Origin: Ascaris suum
Taxonomy: Eukaryota; Nematoda; Chromadorea; Rhabditida; Ascarididae
DNA length: 64,000 bases
Direction: 5' to 3'
NCBI GenBank assembly: GCA_013433145.1
Contig: CM024185.1
Location: 496,001-560,000, forward strand
In this document: positions 1 through 13,700 of the stretch, piece by piece
Layout: each line of letters begins with the position of its first letter
Numbering within the stretch: the stretch's first letter is position 1
Translations under genes and position numbers: made by a program
The notes under the pieces: model-generated
What the model was told of the DNA's origin: nothing
Databases searched by the model: none
The model's input: the letters and a program-made list of their open reading frames with translations, nothing else

Positions 1-1615
1 GTGCCGATAATTTAATTGATCTCATTGTTCATGCAAATCCTTTATGAAAGACTGCCTTTTGGCATGAAGTTTGTTTGAAGTCCGACCTACCGGCGTAAAA
101 ATTTTCCATTACATTTATTTCCTTAAAATTCTTTTCGGAGTTAATAAACGAAATTGAACAGTTGTATTCTACATTATGCTCCGCCAGAGTTTTCAGCTCC
201 AGCTTCAACGTCTCCAACGTTTTCAGATAAACAGACAGCCACACAAAAATACGCATAGATACGTGCACGCGTTACAGTAATGAGCGTTGCAATCGCTCTG
301 CTACAAATGAGCTCTAAGAACCATTCACTATAAACTATAAACTAACTGATCGATCTATATTGTTCTGTTTTCACTGCTGAATTTAGCCTGTTGAATGCAG
401 GGAGCCAAATTTTCTTTTTTTAGTAATGGCTGGTAAATTTGGCGTCTTTTCTGATTGGACTTCACAGTTTGAAATGGAAAATTTCTCGAATTATGTTATT
501 CTGTTGTTCTAATCTCAAATATAGGTGATGTAACGGTCGAATAATTCAGGTCACTTAAAATTTTGTACGGGTATTTGAATGTCTTTTTTTTTCAGTACCA
601 ACGTTTCATTGATTAATGCCTGTTTAAAACGATAGAAAGTCCTTGTTATTTGAATGATGAAGTATTTTTTCCAGTTCTTCGATGAAAAAAAAAAAAACGA
701 GACATTCTATGTCGTTTAGAAATTGAAATGCGACCTTTTTTTTGAAGGAAAAAGAAAATGAAATGATATATGATTGTTGCGCTCTATACGAAAGACGCCT
801 CTCAAGCATATCGTATTTCCATTCCTCACCAATTAACCGATGGAATGCAATTTCAATCTGAGATAGGGCCCTTTTGCAATCCTTTTTTCTTTTTCTTAGT
901 CTTTTTTTTTTTTTTTTGAAAATACATCAGAAATCACCCGCACTTTAACATGCCTGTTTTCTTACTTGAATATAGCCTGCAGCTATATAACTAGTATATT
1001 TTTTGTGTGGTATATATTTAGAGATGGTGTAGAATATAATTGTGTGTGATGCAGTATATGATTATTACAGGTGTATTACATTTAAAAGGTATAATTATGG
1101 AGATAATTACCTACAGGAAATTATTGGACAATGAGCTCAGTCGTAAGCTGAGCGTTTAATATAGAACCGTTGGATGAGCATTTGTATTGTTCGAATGTAT
1201 TTATTTCACCCATGTATATGTTATTCTCTAATATAATTAAGTGAAATAATTCTAAATATAAATTATGGAAGTTATGGATTTTAGCTAAGAACCGGTGATC
1301 TATAAAATTGACCTGTTCCATAATATCTACCGCGCTTAGGAATGTTCATATGCAGAGATTTTTTTTTTTAACCGTGTGAAAACAATAAAACCGTAGGTGG
1401 GAACCGAGTGAATTTTTGATCAAACTTATGCTCTTATACCATATAAAAACGTCCCGGTTGAAATGTCCTGATATACCTATCCTCAATATTACAAAGGTAA
1501 GCCGCATAATAATGGATTTTAGAGAAGATTGCTATAGGTATATATGGATATGAATGATTACAGACGGTGTGTTTGCGTTTCAATGGGTATTAGAATAGAA
1601 GCGAAGCCAACATCG
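1..1615. other. Upstream region of rapsyn, no gene recognised
   Basis: AT-rich, with A/T homopolymers and the minus-strand dispersed repeat at 180-262. Short open frames have no recognisable family or splice support. A rapsyn promoter and 5' UTR must lie here or further left, but no clear core promoter or trans-splice acceptor could be chosen; AG sites at 1563 and 1598 are possible. Confidence 0.5.
180..262 (-). repeat. Dispersed CTGT-rich repeat, minus copy upstream of rapsyn
   Basis: The minus strand reads GTGGCTGTCTGTTTATCTG, then GTTGAAGCTGGAGCTGAAAA, the same layout as the copies at 2395, 18190 and 32607. Confidence 0.5.
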
Positions 1616-1725
1616 ATGGGTCAACGCGTCGCCAAGCACCACATGCAGTCGGGCGTTAAACTCTACCACCAACGGCATCACCAACAGGCGCTTGCACGTT
1701 GGCGATCAGCACTTCAAAGGCTCAC
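1616..1725 (+). CDS. RAPSN (rpy-1): Rapsyn exon 1 (residues 1-37, split codon)
   Basis: Encodes MGQ and the first TPR helix ([20 protein letters not shown]). Donor GTAAAC at 1726 leaves phase 2. The ATG at 1616 is preferred to the in-frame ATG at 1544 because it restores the myristoylation start. Confidence 0.9.
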
Positions 1726-3906
1726 GTAAACTTGACGTCGCATTGCTTTTTTATTGCTTCCGATCCGTTCATTCTTTCCCCACAATCGTCCCTTCCACAT
1801 CCCTTCATCTCTCCTTCCTCCACCCTCTCTAGCAACGTTTCTTCCTAAATTCCTCCCCTGATTTTGTCGCCTTTTTCTTTTCGTTTCTCAACCCCTTTCT
1901 TCTTCCTCTCAGCCACCTTCACAGATGTTGTCATTCGTGGTTTCCATCGTTACTTTCGTCCCACCATAAAGTGATCACCGCTGCTTTGAATAACTTAGTA
2001 TACCATACCATACAAGTTAGAATGCACTGTCGGCATATTAGCTGGCTCCCGGACACGAACCTCCTCCTTCATAAAACTTTTAAGTAGGAACTTTTGGATC
2101 ACCTTTCCAATCCAAAGCTTATATAAACACACAGTATCAATATTTCTTGCTCTATTACTATTACAATATTACGGGTTTATTATTAATTAATAATTAAACA
2201 ATAAAATGATGAAAATTATGCCATGAAGAGTGCGAGCTCTTTCTTTCCTTCTTGAGCGTGAATAATATCAGAGGTTATGGAAAACGTAGACCCCAAAAAC
2301 TTTTGCAGAACATATGTATCCATACTGTTTTGCAAATTTCTTTGCTAAATTGTATCATGGCAACGTCGTGCCCATGCATATTTAGCTATGTCGCATACCT
2401 CTTTGTTTGTGTGCCTATTGGTCTGTTTGTTTATTGTCGGTTTGCGTGTCTCATAATTTCAACTATGGAATTACCGAAGTTAGAGTTGCGAGACTTGATC
2501 GGTACAACATGTGCTTCCAAGACCATCTCATATAGCATACGCTGACCTCATCTACCTTGAAAAAATTACAGGTATTTGTGTTTGGCAAAAAAAAAATTTG
2601 CTCACATTTCACACCTATTGAGTTTTCTTTTCATAGAGAAAAATCTCTTGCAAAAGGATTATATAGGCGGCTGATTAGATTGGAATCTAAATATGTGTCG
2701 TTCCACATATTAATTGAAATGGAAAAGCACATATCGTATCAGCTCTTCCGGTGCACTTTTTCAACTTCTTTTTTTTGTATAGCAAACATGAAGTAGAAAT
2801 CTGTGCAGCGTAAAATGCACACAACTTACTGTAGCACTTTTAAACGTCTATAGCTTCCTTTAGAATTGACGTATCAAGATGAAATACGATATGAAGGTGG
2901 TCTATGGCATTTAATATATTCGCAAATACTGTAATTATTTGGGAGGGTTTTCCAAGTTTTATTGTATTTTAAGTCGCATTTACTCCGTCGGTCGCCTACG
3001 CCACCCATCGAGATAAGAATTCGGGTTTCTTTCTGCGAGCGTTATTATGCAGCTTCATAAAATTGTGATGGCATTCTTGGGTAGAAGTCCATGCGGAATA
3101 CCATCTCCTTTTTAATTACGATGACGTTTACAATTAACAAATTTGCCGATCCTAATTGCTATCCGATATGCTTATATCCTTTTTTTTGCACGTCCGTAAT
3201 AGGAATAGCTACAAGCTGACATTGCTACATACAATTGTGTAATATCTTCAATATCACTATTTTGTAACTGAACTGAAATTAATTTCAGAAATGCAGAGGA
3301 TCGCTTCATAACATTAGGTTATATGGCACAAGCGTTTTGCGATGCTGGTGACTACGAATCGATGCTACAATATGCGTTACAACAAATGGAATTAGCCAAT
3401 GCGAGACAAGATGAATATATGAAGAGCGAAGCGTTTCTTAATCTTGCAAAAGCCTACGAAAGGCTTGCCGATTTTAGTAAAGCGATTGGCTATGGACGTG
3501 CTAGTTTACAACATCCTAGTATGGATCCACGTACGCCTGGCTATGCACATCTTGGTTCGTTTGATTGTATTTGTCCAATTTCACTGTTGGAAAAATTTTT
3601 ATTATCTTTTGAATATTTTGCTAGCTTTTTTTATTCAAGTTTCGGGGTAATACTTACCTGAGTCATGACAACTTTCAAGTTAAACTCATATGTGTGCTAA
3701 AAGAAATAATCAATCGAAATATGCTCGAAAATGAAAGAGGTTACATGAATTGAATTTTGCATTAGTGCTCTTCATTGTTTATAATTGATAAAAATTTGCT
3801 TTTTATTTATTGTATAAATATTTTTTGTTCATTTATTATTTATTATTTAAAAATTAATTCCTATTAAATTTACAAAAGTTTATTTTTTCATAAATAATGA
3901 AAAAAT

Positions 3907-3991
<85 letters not shown>

Positions 3992-4761
3992 TATTATTAT
4001 TATTAATTATTATTATTATTAATTATTAATTATTATTATTATTATTATTATATTAATTTAATTATTATTATTAATTAATTATTATTTAATTATTAATTAT
4101 TAATTATTAATTATTAATTATTAATTATTAATTATTAATTATTAATTATTAATATTAATTATTAATTATTAATTATTAATTATTAATTATTAATTATTAA
4201 TTATTAATTATTAATTATTAATTATTAATTATTAATATAATTATTAATTATTAATTATTATTATTAATTATTAATTATTAATTATTAATATTATTATTAA
4301 TTATTAATTATTAATTATTAATTATTTAATTATATTAATTATTAATTATTAATTATTAATTATTAATTATTATTTATAATTATTAATTATTAATTATTAA
4401 TTATTAATTATTAATTATTAATTATTAAATATTAATTATTAATTATTAATTATTAATTATTAATTATTAATTATTATTTATTAATTAATTATTATATAAT
4501 ATTATAATTTATTAATTATTTAATTAATTAATTAATATTAATTATTAATTATTTATTAATTATTAATTATTAATTATTAATTATTAATTATTAATTATTA
4601 ATTATTATTATATTAATTAAATTATTAATTATTAATTATTAATTATTAATTATTAATTATATTAATTATAATTATTAATTATTAATTATTAATTATTAAT
4701 TATAATTTATTAATTATTAATTATTATTATTAATTATTATTAATAATTATTATTTTTATTA

Positions 4762-4794
<33 letters not shown>

Positions 4795-7700
4795 ATATAA
4801 TTATTATTATATATTAATTATTAATTATTATTATTATTATTAATATTTTATTATTATTATTATAATTAATTATTAATAATTATTATTATTACTAATTATT
4901 ATTTATTATTATTAATTATTTAATTATTATTATTAATTATTATTTTATTTATTTTTAGTATTTTATTTATTTTAGTATTTTATTTATTTATTAGTATTAA
5001 TTTTAGTTTATTATTTATTTTAATTATTTATTATTTAGTATTATTACTAATTATTATTTTTAGTATTATTACTAATTGTTTATTTTTAGTATTATTACTA
5101 ATTATTTATTTTTAGTATTATTACTAATTATTTATTTTTAGTATTATTACTAATTATTTATTTTTATTATTACTAATTATTATTTTTAGTATTATTACTA
5201 ATTGTTTATTTTTAGTATTATTACTAATTGTTTATTTTTAGTATTATTACTAATTATTTATTTTTAGTATTATTACTAATTATTTATTTTTAGTATTATT
5301 ACTAATTATTTATTTTTAGTATTATTACTAATTGTTTATTTTTAGTATTATTACTAATTGTTTATTTTTAGTATTATTACTAATTATTTATTTTTAGTAT
5401 TATTACTAATTATTTATTTTTAGTATTATTACTAATTATTATTTTTAGTATTATTACTAATTATTTATTTTTAGTATTATTACTAATTATTTATTTTTAG
5501 TATTATTACTAATTGTTTATTTTTAGTATTATTACTAATTATTTTTTTATTATTACTAATTATTTATTTTTAGTATTATTACTAATTGTTTATTTTTAGT
5601 ATTATTACTAATTGTTTATTTTTAGTATTATTACTAATTATTTATTTTTAGTATTATTACTAATTGTTTATTTTTAGTATTATTACTAATTATTTATTTT
5701 TAGTATTATTACTAATTATTTATTTTTAGTATTATTACTAATTATTTATTTTTAGTATTATTACTAATTATTTATTTTTAGTATTATTACTAATTGTTTA
5801 TTTTTAGTATTATTACTAATTATTTATTTTTAGTATTATTACTAATTATTTATTTTTAGTATTATTACTAATTATTTATTTTTAGTATTATTACTAATTT
5901 TTTTTTTAGTATTATTACTAATTTTTATTTTTAGTATTATTACTAATTGTTTATTTTTAGTATTATTACTAATTATTTATTTTTAGTATTATTACTAATT
6001 ATTTATTTTTAGTATTATTACTAATTATTTTTTTTAGTATTATTACTAATTATTTATTTTTAGTATTATTACTAATTATTTATTTTTAGTATTATTACTA
6101 ATTATTTATTTTTAGTATTATTACTAATTATTTATTTTTAGTATTATTACTAATTGTTTATTTTTAGTATTATTACTAATTGTTTATTTTTAGTATTATT
6201 ACTAATTATTTATTTTTAGTATTATTACTAATTATTTATTTTTAGTATTATTACTAATTATTTATTTTTAGTATTATTACTAATTATTTATTTTTAGTAT
6301 TATTACTAATTATTTATTTTTAGTATTATTACTAATTATTTATTTTTAGTATTATTACTAATTATTTATTTTTAGTATTATTACTAATTATTTATTTTTA
6401 GTATTATTACTAATTATTTATTTTTAGTATTATTACTAATTATTTATTTTTAGTATTATTACTAATTATTTATTTTTAGTATTATTACTAATTATTTATT
6501 TTTAGTATTATTACTAATTGTTTATTTTTAGTATTATTACTAATTGTTTATTTTTAGTATTATTACTAATTATTTATTTTTAGTATTATTACTAATTATT
6601 TATTTTTAGTATTATTACTAATTATTTATTTTTAGTATTATTACTAATTATTTATTTTTAGTATTATTACTAATTGTTTATTTTTAGTATTATTACTAAT
6701 TATTTATTTAGTATTATTACTAATTATTTATTTTTAGTATTATTACTAATTATTTATTTTTAGTATTATTACTAATTGTTTATTTTTAGTATTATTACTA
6801 ATTGTTTATTTTTAGTATTATTACTAATTATTTATTTTTAGTATTATTACTAATTGTTTATTTTTAGTATTATTACTAATTATTTATTTTTAGTATTATT
6901 ACTAATTTTATTTTTAGTATTATTACTAATTATTTATTTTTAGTATTATTACTAATTGTTTATTTTTAGTATTATTACTAATTATTTATTTTTAGTATTA
7001 TTACTAATTTTATTTTTAGTATTATTACTAATTATTTATTTTTAGTATTATTACTAATTATTTATTTTTAGTATTATTACTAATTATTTATTTTTAGTAT
7101 TATTAGTATTATTACTAATTGTTTATTTTTAGTATTATTACTAATTATTTATTTTTAGTATTATTACTAATTATTTATTTTTAGTATTATTACTAATTAT
7201 TTATTTTTAGTATTATTACTAATTATTTATTTTTAGTATTATTACTAATTATTTATTTTTAGTATTATTACTAATTGTTTATTTTTAGTATTATTACTAA
7301 TTATTTATTTTTAGTATTATTACTAATTATTTATTTTTAGTATTATTACTAATTGTTTATTTTTAGTATTATTACTAATTATTTATTTTTAGTATTATTA
7401 CTAATTATTTATTTTTAGTATTATTACTAATTATTTATTTTTAGTATTATTACTAATTATTTATTTTTAGTATTATTACTAATTGTTTATTTTTAGTATT
7501 ATTACTAATTATTTATTTTTAGTATTATTACTAATTATTTATTTTTAGTATTATTACTAATTGTTTATTTTTAGTATTATTACTAATTGTTTATTTTTAG
7601 TATTATTACTAATTGTTTATTTTTAGTATTATTACTAATTATTTATTTTTAGTATTATTACTAATTTTTATTTTTAGTATTATTACTAATTGTTTATTTT

Positions 7701-10700
7701 TAGTATTATTACTAATTGTTTATTTTTAGTATTATTACTAATTTTTATTTTTAGTATTATTACTAATTATTTATTTTTAGTATTATTACTAATTGTTTTT
7801 TTTAGTATTATTACTAATTGTTTATTTTTAGTATTATTACTAATTGTTTATTTTTAGTATTATTACTAATTATTTATTTTTAGTATTATTACTAATTATT
7901 TATTTTTAGTATTATTACTAATTATTTATTTTTAGTATTATTACTAATTGTTTATTTTTAGTATTATTACTAATTGTTTATTTTTAGTATTATTACTAAT
8001 TATTTATTTTTAGTATTATTACTAATTATTTATTTTTAGTATTATTACTAATTATTTATTTTTAGTATTATTACTAATTATTTATTTTTAGTATTATTAC
8101 TAATTATTTATTTTTAGTATTATTACTAATTATTTATTTTTAGTATTATTACTAATTGTTTATTTTTAGTATTATTACTAATTGTTTATTTTTAGTATTA
8201 TTACTAATTATTTATTTTTAGTATTATTACTAATTATTTATTTTTAGTATTATTACTAATTATTTATTTTTAGTATTATTACTAATTATTTATTTTTAGT
8301 ATTATTACTAATTATTTATTTTTAGTATTATTACTAATTATTTATTTTTAGTATTATTACTAATTATTTATTTTTAGTATTATTACTAATTGTTTATTTT
8401 TAGTATTATTACTAATTGTTTATTTTTAGTATTATTACTAATTATTTATTTTTAGTATTATTACTAATTGTTTATTTTTAGTATTATTACTAATTATTTA
8501 TTTTTAGTATTATTACTAATTATTTATTTTTAGTATTATTACTAATTATTTATTTTTAGTATTATTACTAATTGTTTATTTTTAGTATTATTACTAATTA
8601 TTTAGTATTATTACTAATTATTTATTTTTAGTATTATTACTAATTATTTATTTTTAGTATTATTACTAATTGTTTATTTTTAGTATTATTACTAATTGTT
8701 TATTTTTAGTATTATTACTAATTATTTATTTTTAGTATTATTACTAATTGTTTATTTTTAGTATTATTACTAATTGTTTATTTTTAGTATTATTACTAAT
8801 TGTTTATTTTTAGTATTATTACTAATTGTTTATTTTTAGTATTATTACTAATTATTTATTTTTAGTATTATTACTAATTGTTTATTTTTAGTATTATTAC
8901 TAATTGTTTATTTTTAGTATTATTACTAATTGTTTATTTTTAGTATTATTACTAATTATTTATTTTTAGTATTATTACTAATTATTTATTTTTAGTATTA
9001 TTACTAATTATTTATTTTTAGTATTATTACTAATTGTTTATTTTTAGTATTATTACTAATTGTTTATTTTTAGTATTATTACTAATTATTTTTATATTAC
9101 TAATTATTTATTTTTAGTATTATTACTAATTATTTATTTTTAGTATTATTACTAATTATTTATTTTTAGTATTATTACTAATTATTTATTTTTAGTATTA
9201 TTACTAATTATTTATTTTTAGTATTATTACTAATTGTTTATTTTTAGTATTATTACTAATTGTTTATTTTTAGTATTATTACTAATTATTTATTTTTAGT
9301 ATTATTACTAATTATTTTTTTTAGTATTATTACTAATTATTTATTTTTAGTATTATTACTAATTTTATTTTTAGTATTATTACTAATTATTAGTATTATT
9401 ACTAATTATTTATTTTTAGTATTATTACTAATTATTTATTTTTAGTATTATTACTAATTATTTTTAGTATTATTACTAATTGTTTATTTTTAGTATTATT
9501 ACTAATTATTTATTTTTAGTATTATTACTAATTGTTTATTTTTAGTATTATTACTAATTATTTATTTTTAGTATTATTACTAATTATTTATTTTTAGTAT
9601 TATTACTAATTATTTATTTTTAGTATTATTACTAATTATTTATTTTTAGTATTATTACTAATTGTTTATTTTTAGTATTATTACTAATTATTTTTTAGTA
9701 TTATTACTAATTATTTATTTTTAGTATTATTACTAATTATTTATTTTTAGTATTATTACTAATTGTTTATTTTTAGTATTATTACTAATTGTTTATTTTT
9801 AGTATTATTACTAATTATTTATTTTTAGTATTATTACTAATTATTTATTTTTAGTATTATTACTAATTATTTATTTTTAGTATTATTACTAATTATTTAT
9901 TTTTAGTATTATTACTAATTATTTATTTTTAGTATTATTACTAATTATTTATTTTTAGTATTATTACTAATTATTTATTTTTAGTATTATTACTAATTAT
10001 TTATTTTTAGTATTATTACTAATTATTTATTTTTAGTATTATTACTAATTATTTATTTTTAGTATTATTACTAATTGTTTATTTTTAGTATTATTACTAA
10101 TTGTTTATTTTTAGTATTATTACTAATTATTTATTTTTAGTATTATTACTAATTGTTTATTTTTAGTATTATTACTAATTATTTATTTTTAGTATTATTA
10201 CTAATTATTTATTTTTAGTATTATTACTAATTATTTATTTTTAGTATTATTACTAATTATTTATTTTTAGTATTATTACTAATTGTTTATTTTTAGTATT
10301 ATTACTATTATTTATTTTTAGTATTATTACTAATTATTTATTTTTAGTATTATTACTAATTGTTTTTTTTTAGTATTATTACTAATTGTTTATTTTTAGT
10401 ATTATTACTAATTGTTTATTTTTAGTATTATTACTAATTATTTATTTTTAGTATTATTACTAATTATTTATTTTTAGTATTATTACTAATTATTTATTTT
10501 TAGTATTATTACTAATTATTTATTTTTAGTATTATTACTAATTATTTATTTTTAGTATTATTACTAATTATTTATTTTTAGTATTATTACTAATTGTTTA
10601 TTTTTAGTATTATTACTAATTGTTTATTTTTAGTATTATTACTAATTGTTTATTTTTAGTATTATTACTAATTATTTATTTTTAGTATTATTACTAATTG

Positions 10701-13700
10701 TTTATTTTTAGTATTATTACTAATTGTTTATTTTTAGTATTATTACTAATTGTTTATTTTTAGTATTATTACTAATTATTTATTTTTAGTATTATTACTA
10801 ATTATTTATTTTTAGTATATTATTACTAATTATTTATTTTTAGTATTATTACTAATTATTTATTTTTAGTATTATTACTAATTGTTTATTTTTAGTATTA
10901 TTACTAATTGTTTATTTTTAGTATTATTACTAATTATTTATTTTTAGTATTATTACTAATTGTTTATTTTTAGTATTATTACTAATTATTTATTTTTAGT
11001 ATTATTACTAATTATTTATTTTTAGTATTATTACTAATTATTTATTTTTAGTATTATTACTAATTGTTTATTTTTAGTATTATTACTAATTGTTTATTTT
11101 TAGTATTATTACTAATTATTTATTTTTAGTATTATTACTAATTGTTTATTTTTAGTATTATTACTAATTATTTATTTTTAGTATTATTACTAATTATTTA
11201 TTTTTAGTATTATTACTAATTGTTTATTTTTAGTATTATTACTAATTGTTTATTTTTAGTATTATTACTAATTATTTATTTTTAGTATTATTACTAATTA
11301 TTTATTTTTAGTATTATTACTAATTATTTATTTTTAGTATTATTACTAATTATTTATTTTTAGTATTATTACTAATTATTTATTTTTAGTATTATTACTA
11401 ATTGTTTATTTTTAGTATTATTACTAATTGTTTATTTTTAGTATTATTACTAATTATTTATTTTTAGTATTATTACTAATTATTTATTTTTAGTATTATT
11501 ACTAATTATTTATTTTTAGTATTATTACTAATTGTTTATTTTTAGTATTATTTACTAATTATTTATTTTTAGTATTATTACTAATTGTTTATTTTTAGTA
11601 TTATTACTAATTGTTTATTTTTAGTATTATTACTAATTGTTTATTTTTAGTATTATTACTAATTGTTTATTTTTAGTATTATTACTAATTGTTTATTTTT
11701 AGTATTATTACTAATTTTATTTTTAGTATTATTACTAATTGTTTATTTTTAGTATTATTACTAATTATTTATTTTTAGTATTATTACTAATTGTTTATTT
11801 TTAGTATTATTACTAATTGTTTATTTTTAGTATTATTACTAATTGTTTATTTTTAGTATTATTACTAATTGTTTATTTTTAGTATTATTACTAATTATTT
11901 ATTTTTAGTATTATTACTAATTATTTATTTTTAGTATTATTACTAATTGTTTATTTTTAGTATTATTACTAATTGTTTATTTTTAGTATTATTACTAATT
12001 GTTTATTTTTAGTATTATTACTAATTTTATTTTTAGTATTATTACTAATTATTTATTTTTAGTATTATTACTAATTGTTTATTTTTAGTATTATTACTAA
12101 TTGTTTATTTTTAGTATTATTACTAATTGTTTATTTTTAGTATTATTACTAATTATTTATTTTGTATTTAGTATTATTACTAATTATTTATTTTTAGTAT
12201 TATTACTAATTATTTATTTTTAGTATTATTACTAATTATTTATTTTTAGTATTATTACTAATTATTTATTTTTAGTATTATTACTAATTATTTATTTTTA
12301 GTATTATTACTAATTGTTTATTTTTAGTATTATTACTAATTGTTTATTTTTAGTATTATTACTAATTATTTATTTTTAGTATTATTACTAATTATTTATT
12401 TTTAGTATTATTACTAATTATTTATTTTTAGTATTATTACTAATTATTTATTTTTAGTATTATTACTAATTATTTATTTTTAGTATTATTACTAATTATT
12501 TATTTTTAGTATTATTACTAATTATTTATTTTTAGTATTATTACTAATTATTTATTTTTAGTATTATTACTAATTGTTTTTTTTTAGTATTATTACTAAT
12601 TGTTTATTTTTAGTATTATTACTAATTGTTTATTTTTAGTATTATTACTAATTATTTATTTTTAGTATTATTACTAATTATTTATTTTTAGTATTATTAC
12701 TAATTGTTTATTTTTAGTATTATTACTAATTGTTTATTTTTAGTATTATTACTAATTGTTTATTTTTAGTATTATTACTAATTGTTTATTTTTAGTATTA
12801 TTACTAATTGTTTTTTTTTAGTATTATTACTAATTGTTTATTTTTAGTATTATTACTAATTGTTTATTTTTAGTATTATTACTAATTGTTTATTTTTAGT
12901 ATTATTACTAATTATTTTTTTAGTATTATTACTAATTATTTATTTTTAGTATTATTACTAATTGTTTATTTTTAGTATTATTACTAATTGTTTATTTTTA
13001 GTATTATTACTAATTGTTTATTTTTAGTATTATTACTAATTATTTATTTTTAGTATTATTACTAATTGTTTTTTTTAGTATTATTACTAATTATTTATTT
13101 TTAGTATTATTACTAATTATTTATTTTTAGTATTTTTACTAATTATTATTATTATTACTAATTATTACTACCATGTTTTATAAAATTATTTGAATCCACC
13201 TTTAGAAAATGTTGTCGGTTATTGAATCGGTTTGGTTTTCACACCTTATCATAACGTAGCCAATTTCCCTCCTTCCCCTTAGACGTATCTTCGATGTAGT
13301 CTTATAATATAAGAAGCTAGGTAGCTATGTTATCCTTTGGTTAGCCATTATTCAATTTACATCGTTTATGTGTACAACTCAGTTGCAATGTTTTGTGAAT
13401 AAATACGACAGTCAAATCTTTCTTATCTATGCTTTATGTCTTTCTTCGTTCCTCGCTGAAATGCTAGTTGTGCTAATCTTCTTTTCTTTTTCAGCGATTG
13501 CGCTCTCGCAAATGGGTTTCAGTCAATTCCAAGCGAGTCTCGAAGCGTTTGAGAAAGCGATGTGTGTCGCGAATCAAACTGCCGATAAATTATTAGAATT
13601 GCAAATTTGTGTTGGCCTTGGTGCACTTTTTACCTTACTCAGGTAATTCACCTTTAGCTTCACCTTTATATACACACAGGTTAAATAATAAACCAATGCA

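Noticed and set aside
5036..13140. CRISPR-like array
   Set aside because: Units are directly adjacent with no unique spacers, and this is a eukaryotic intron.
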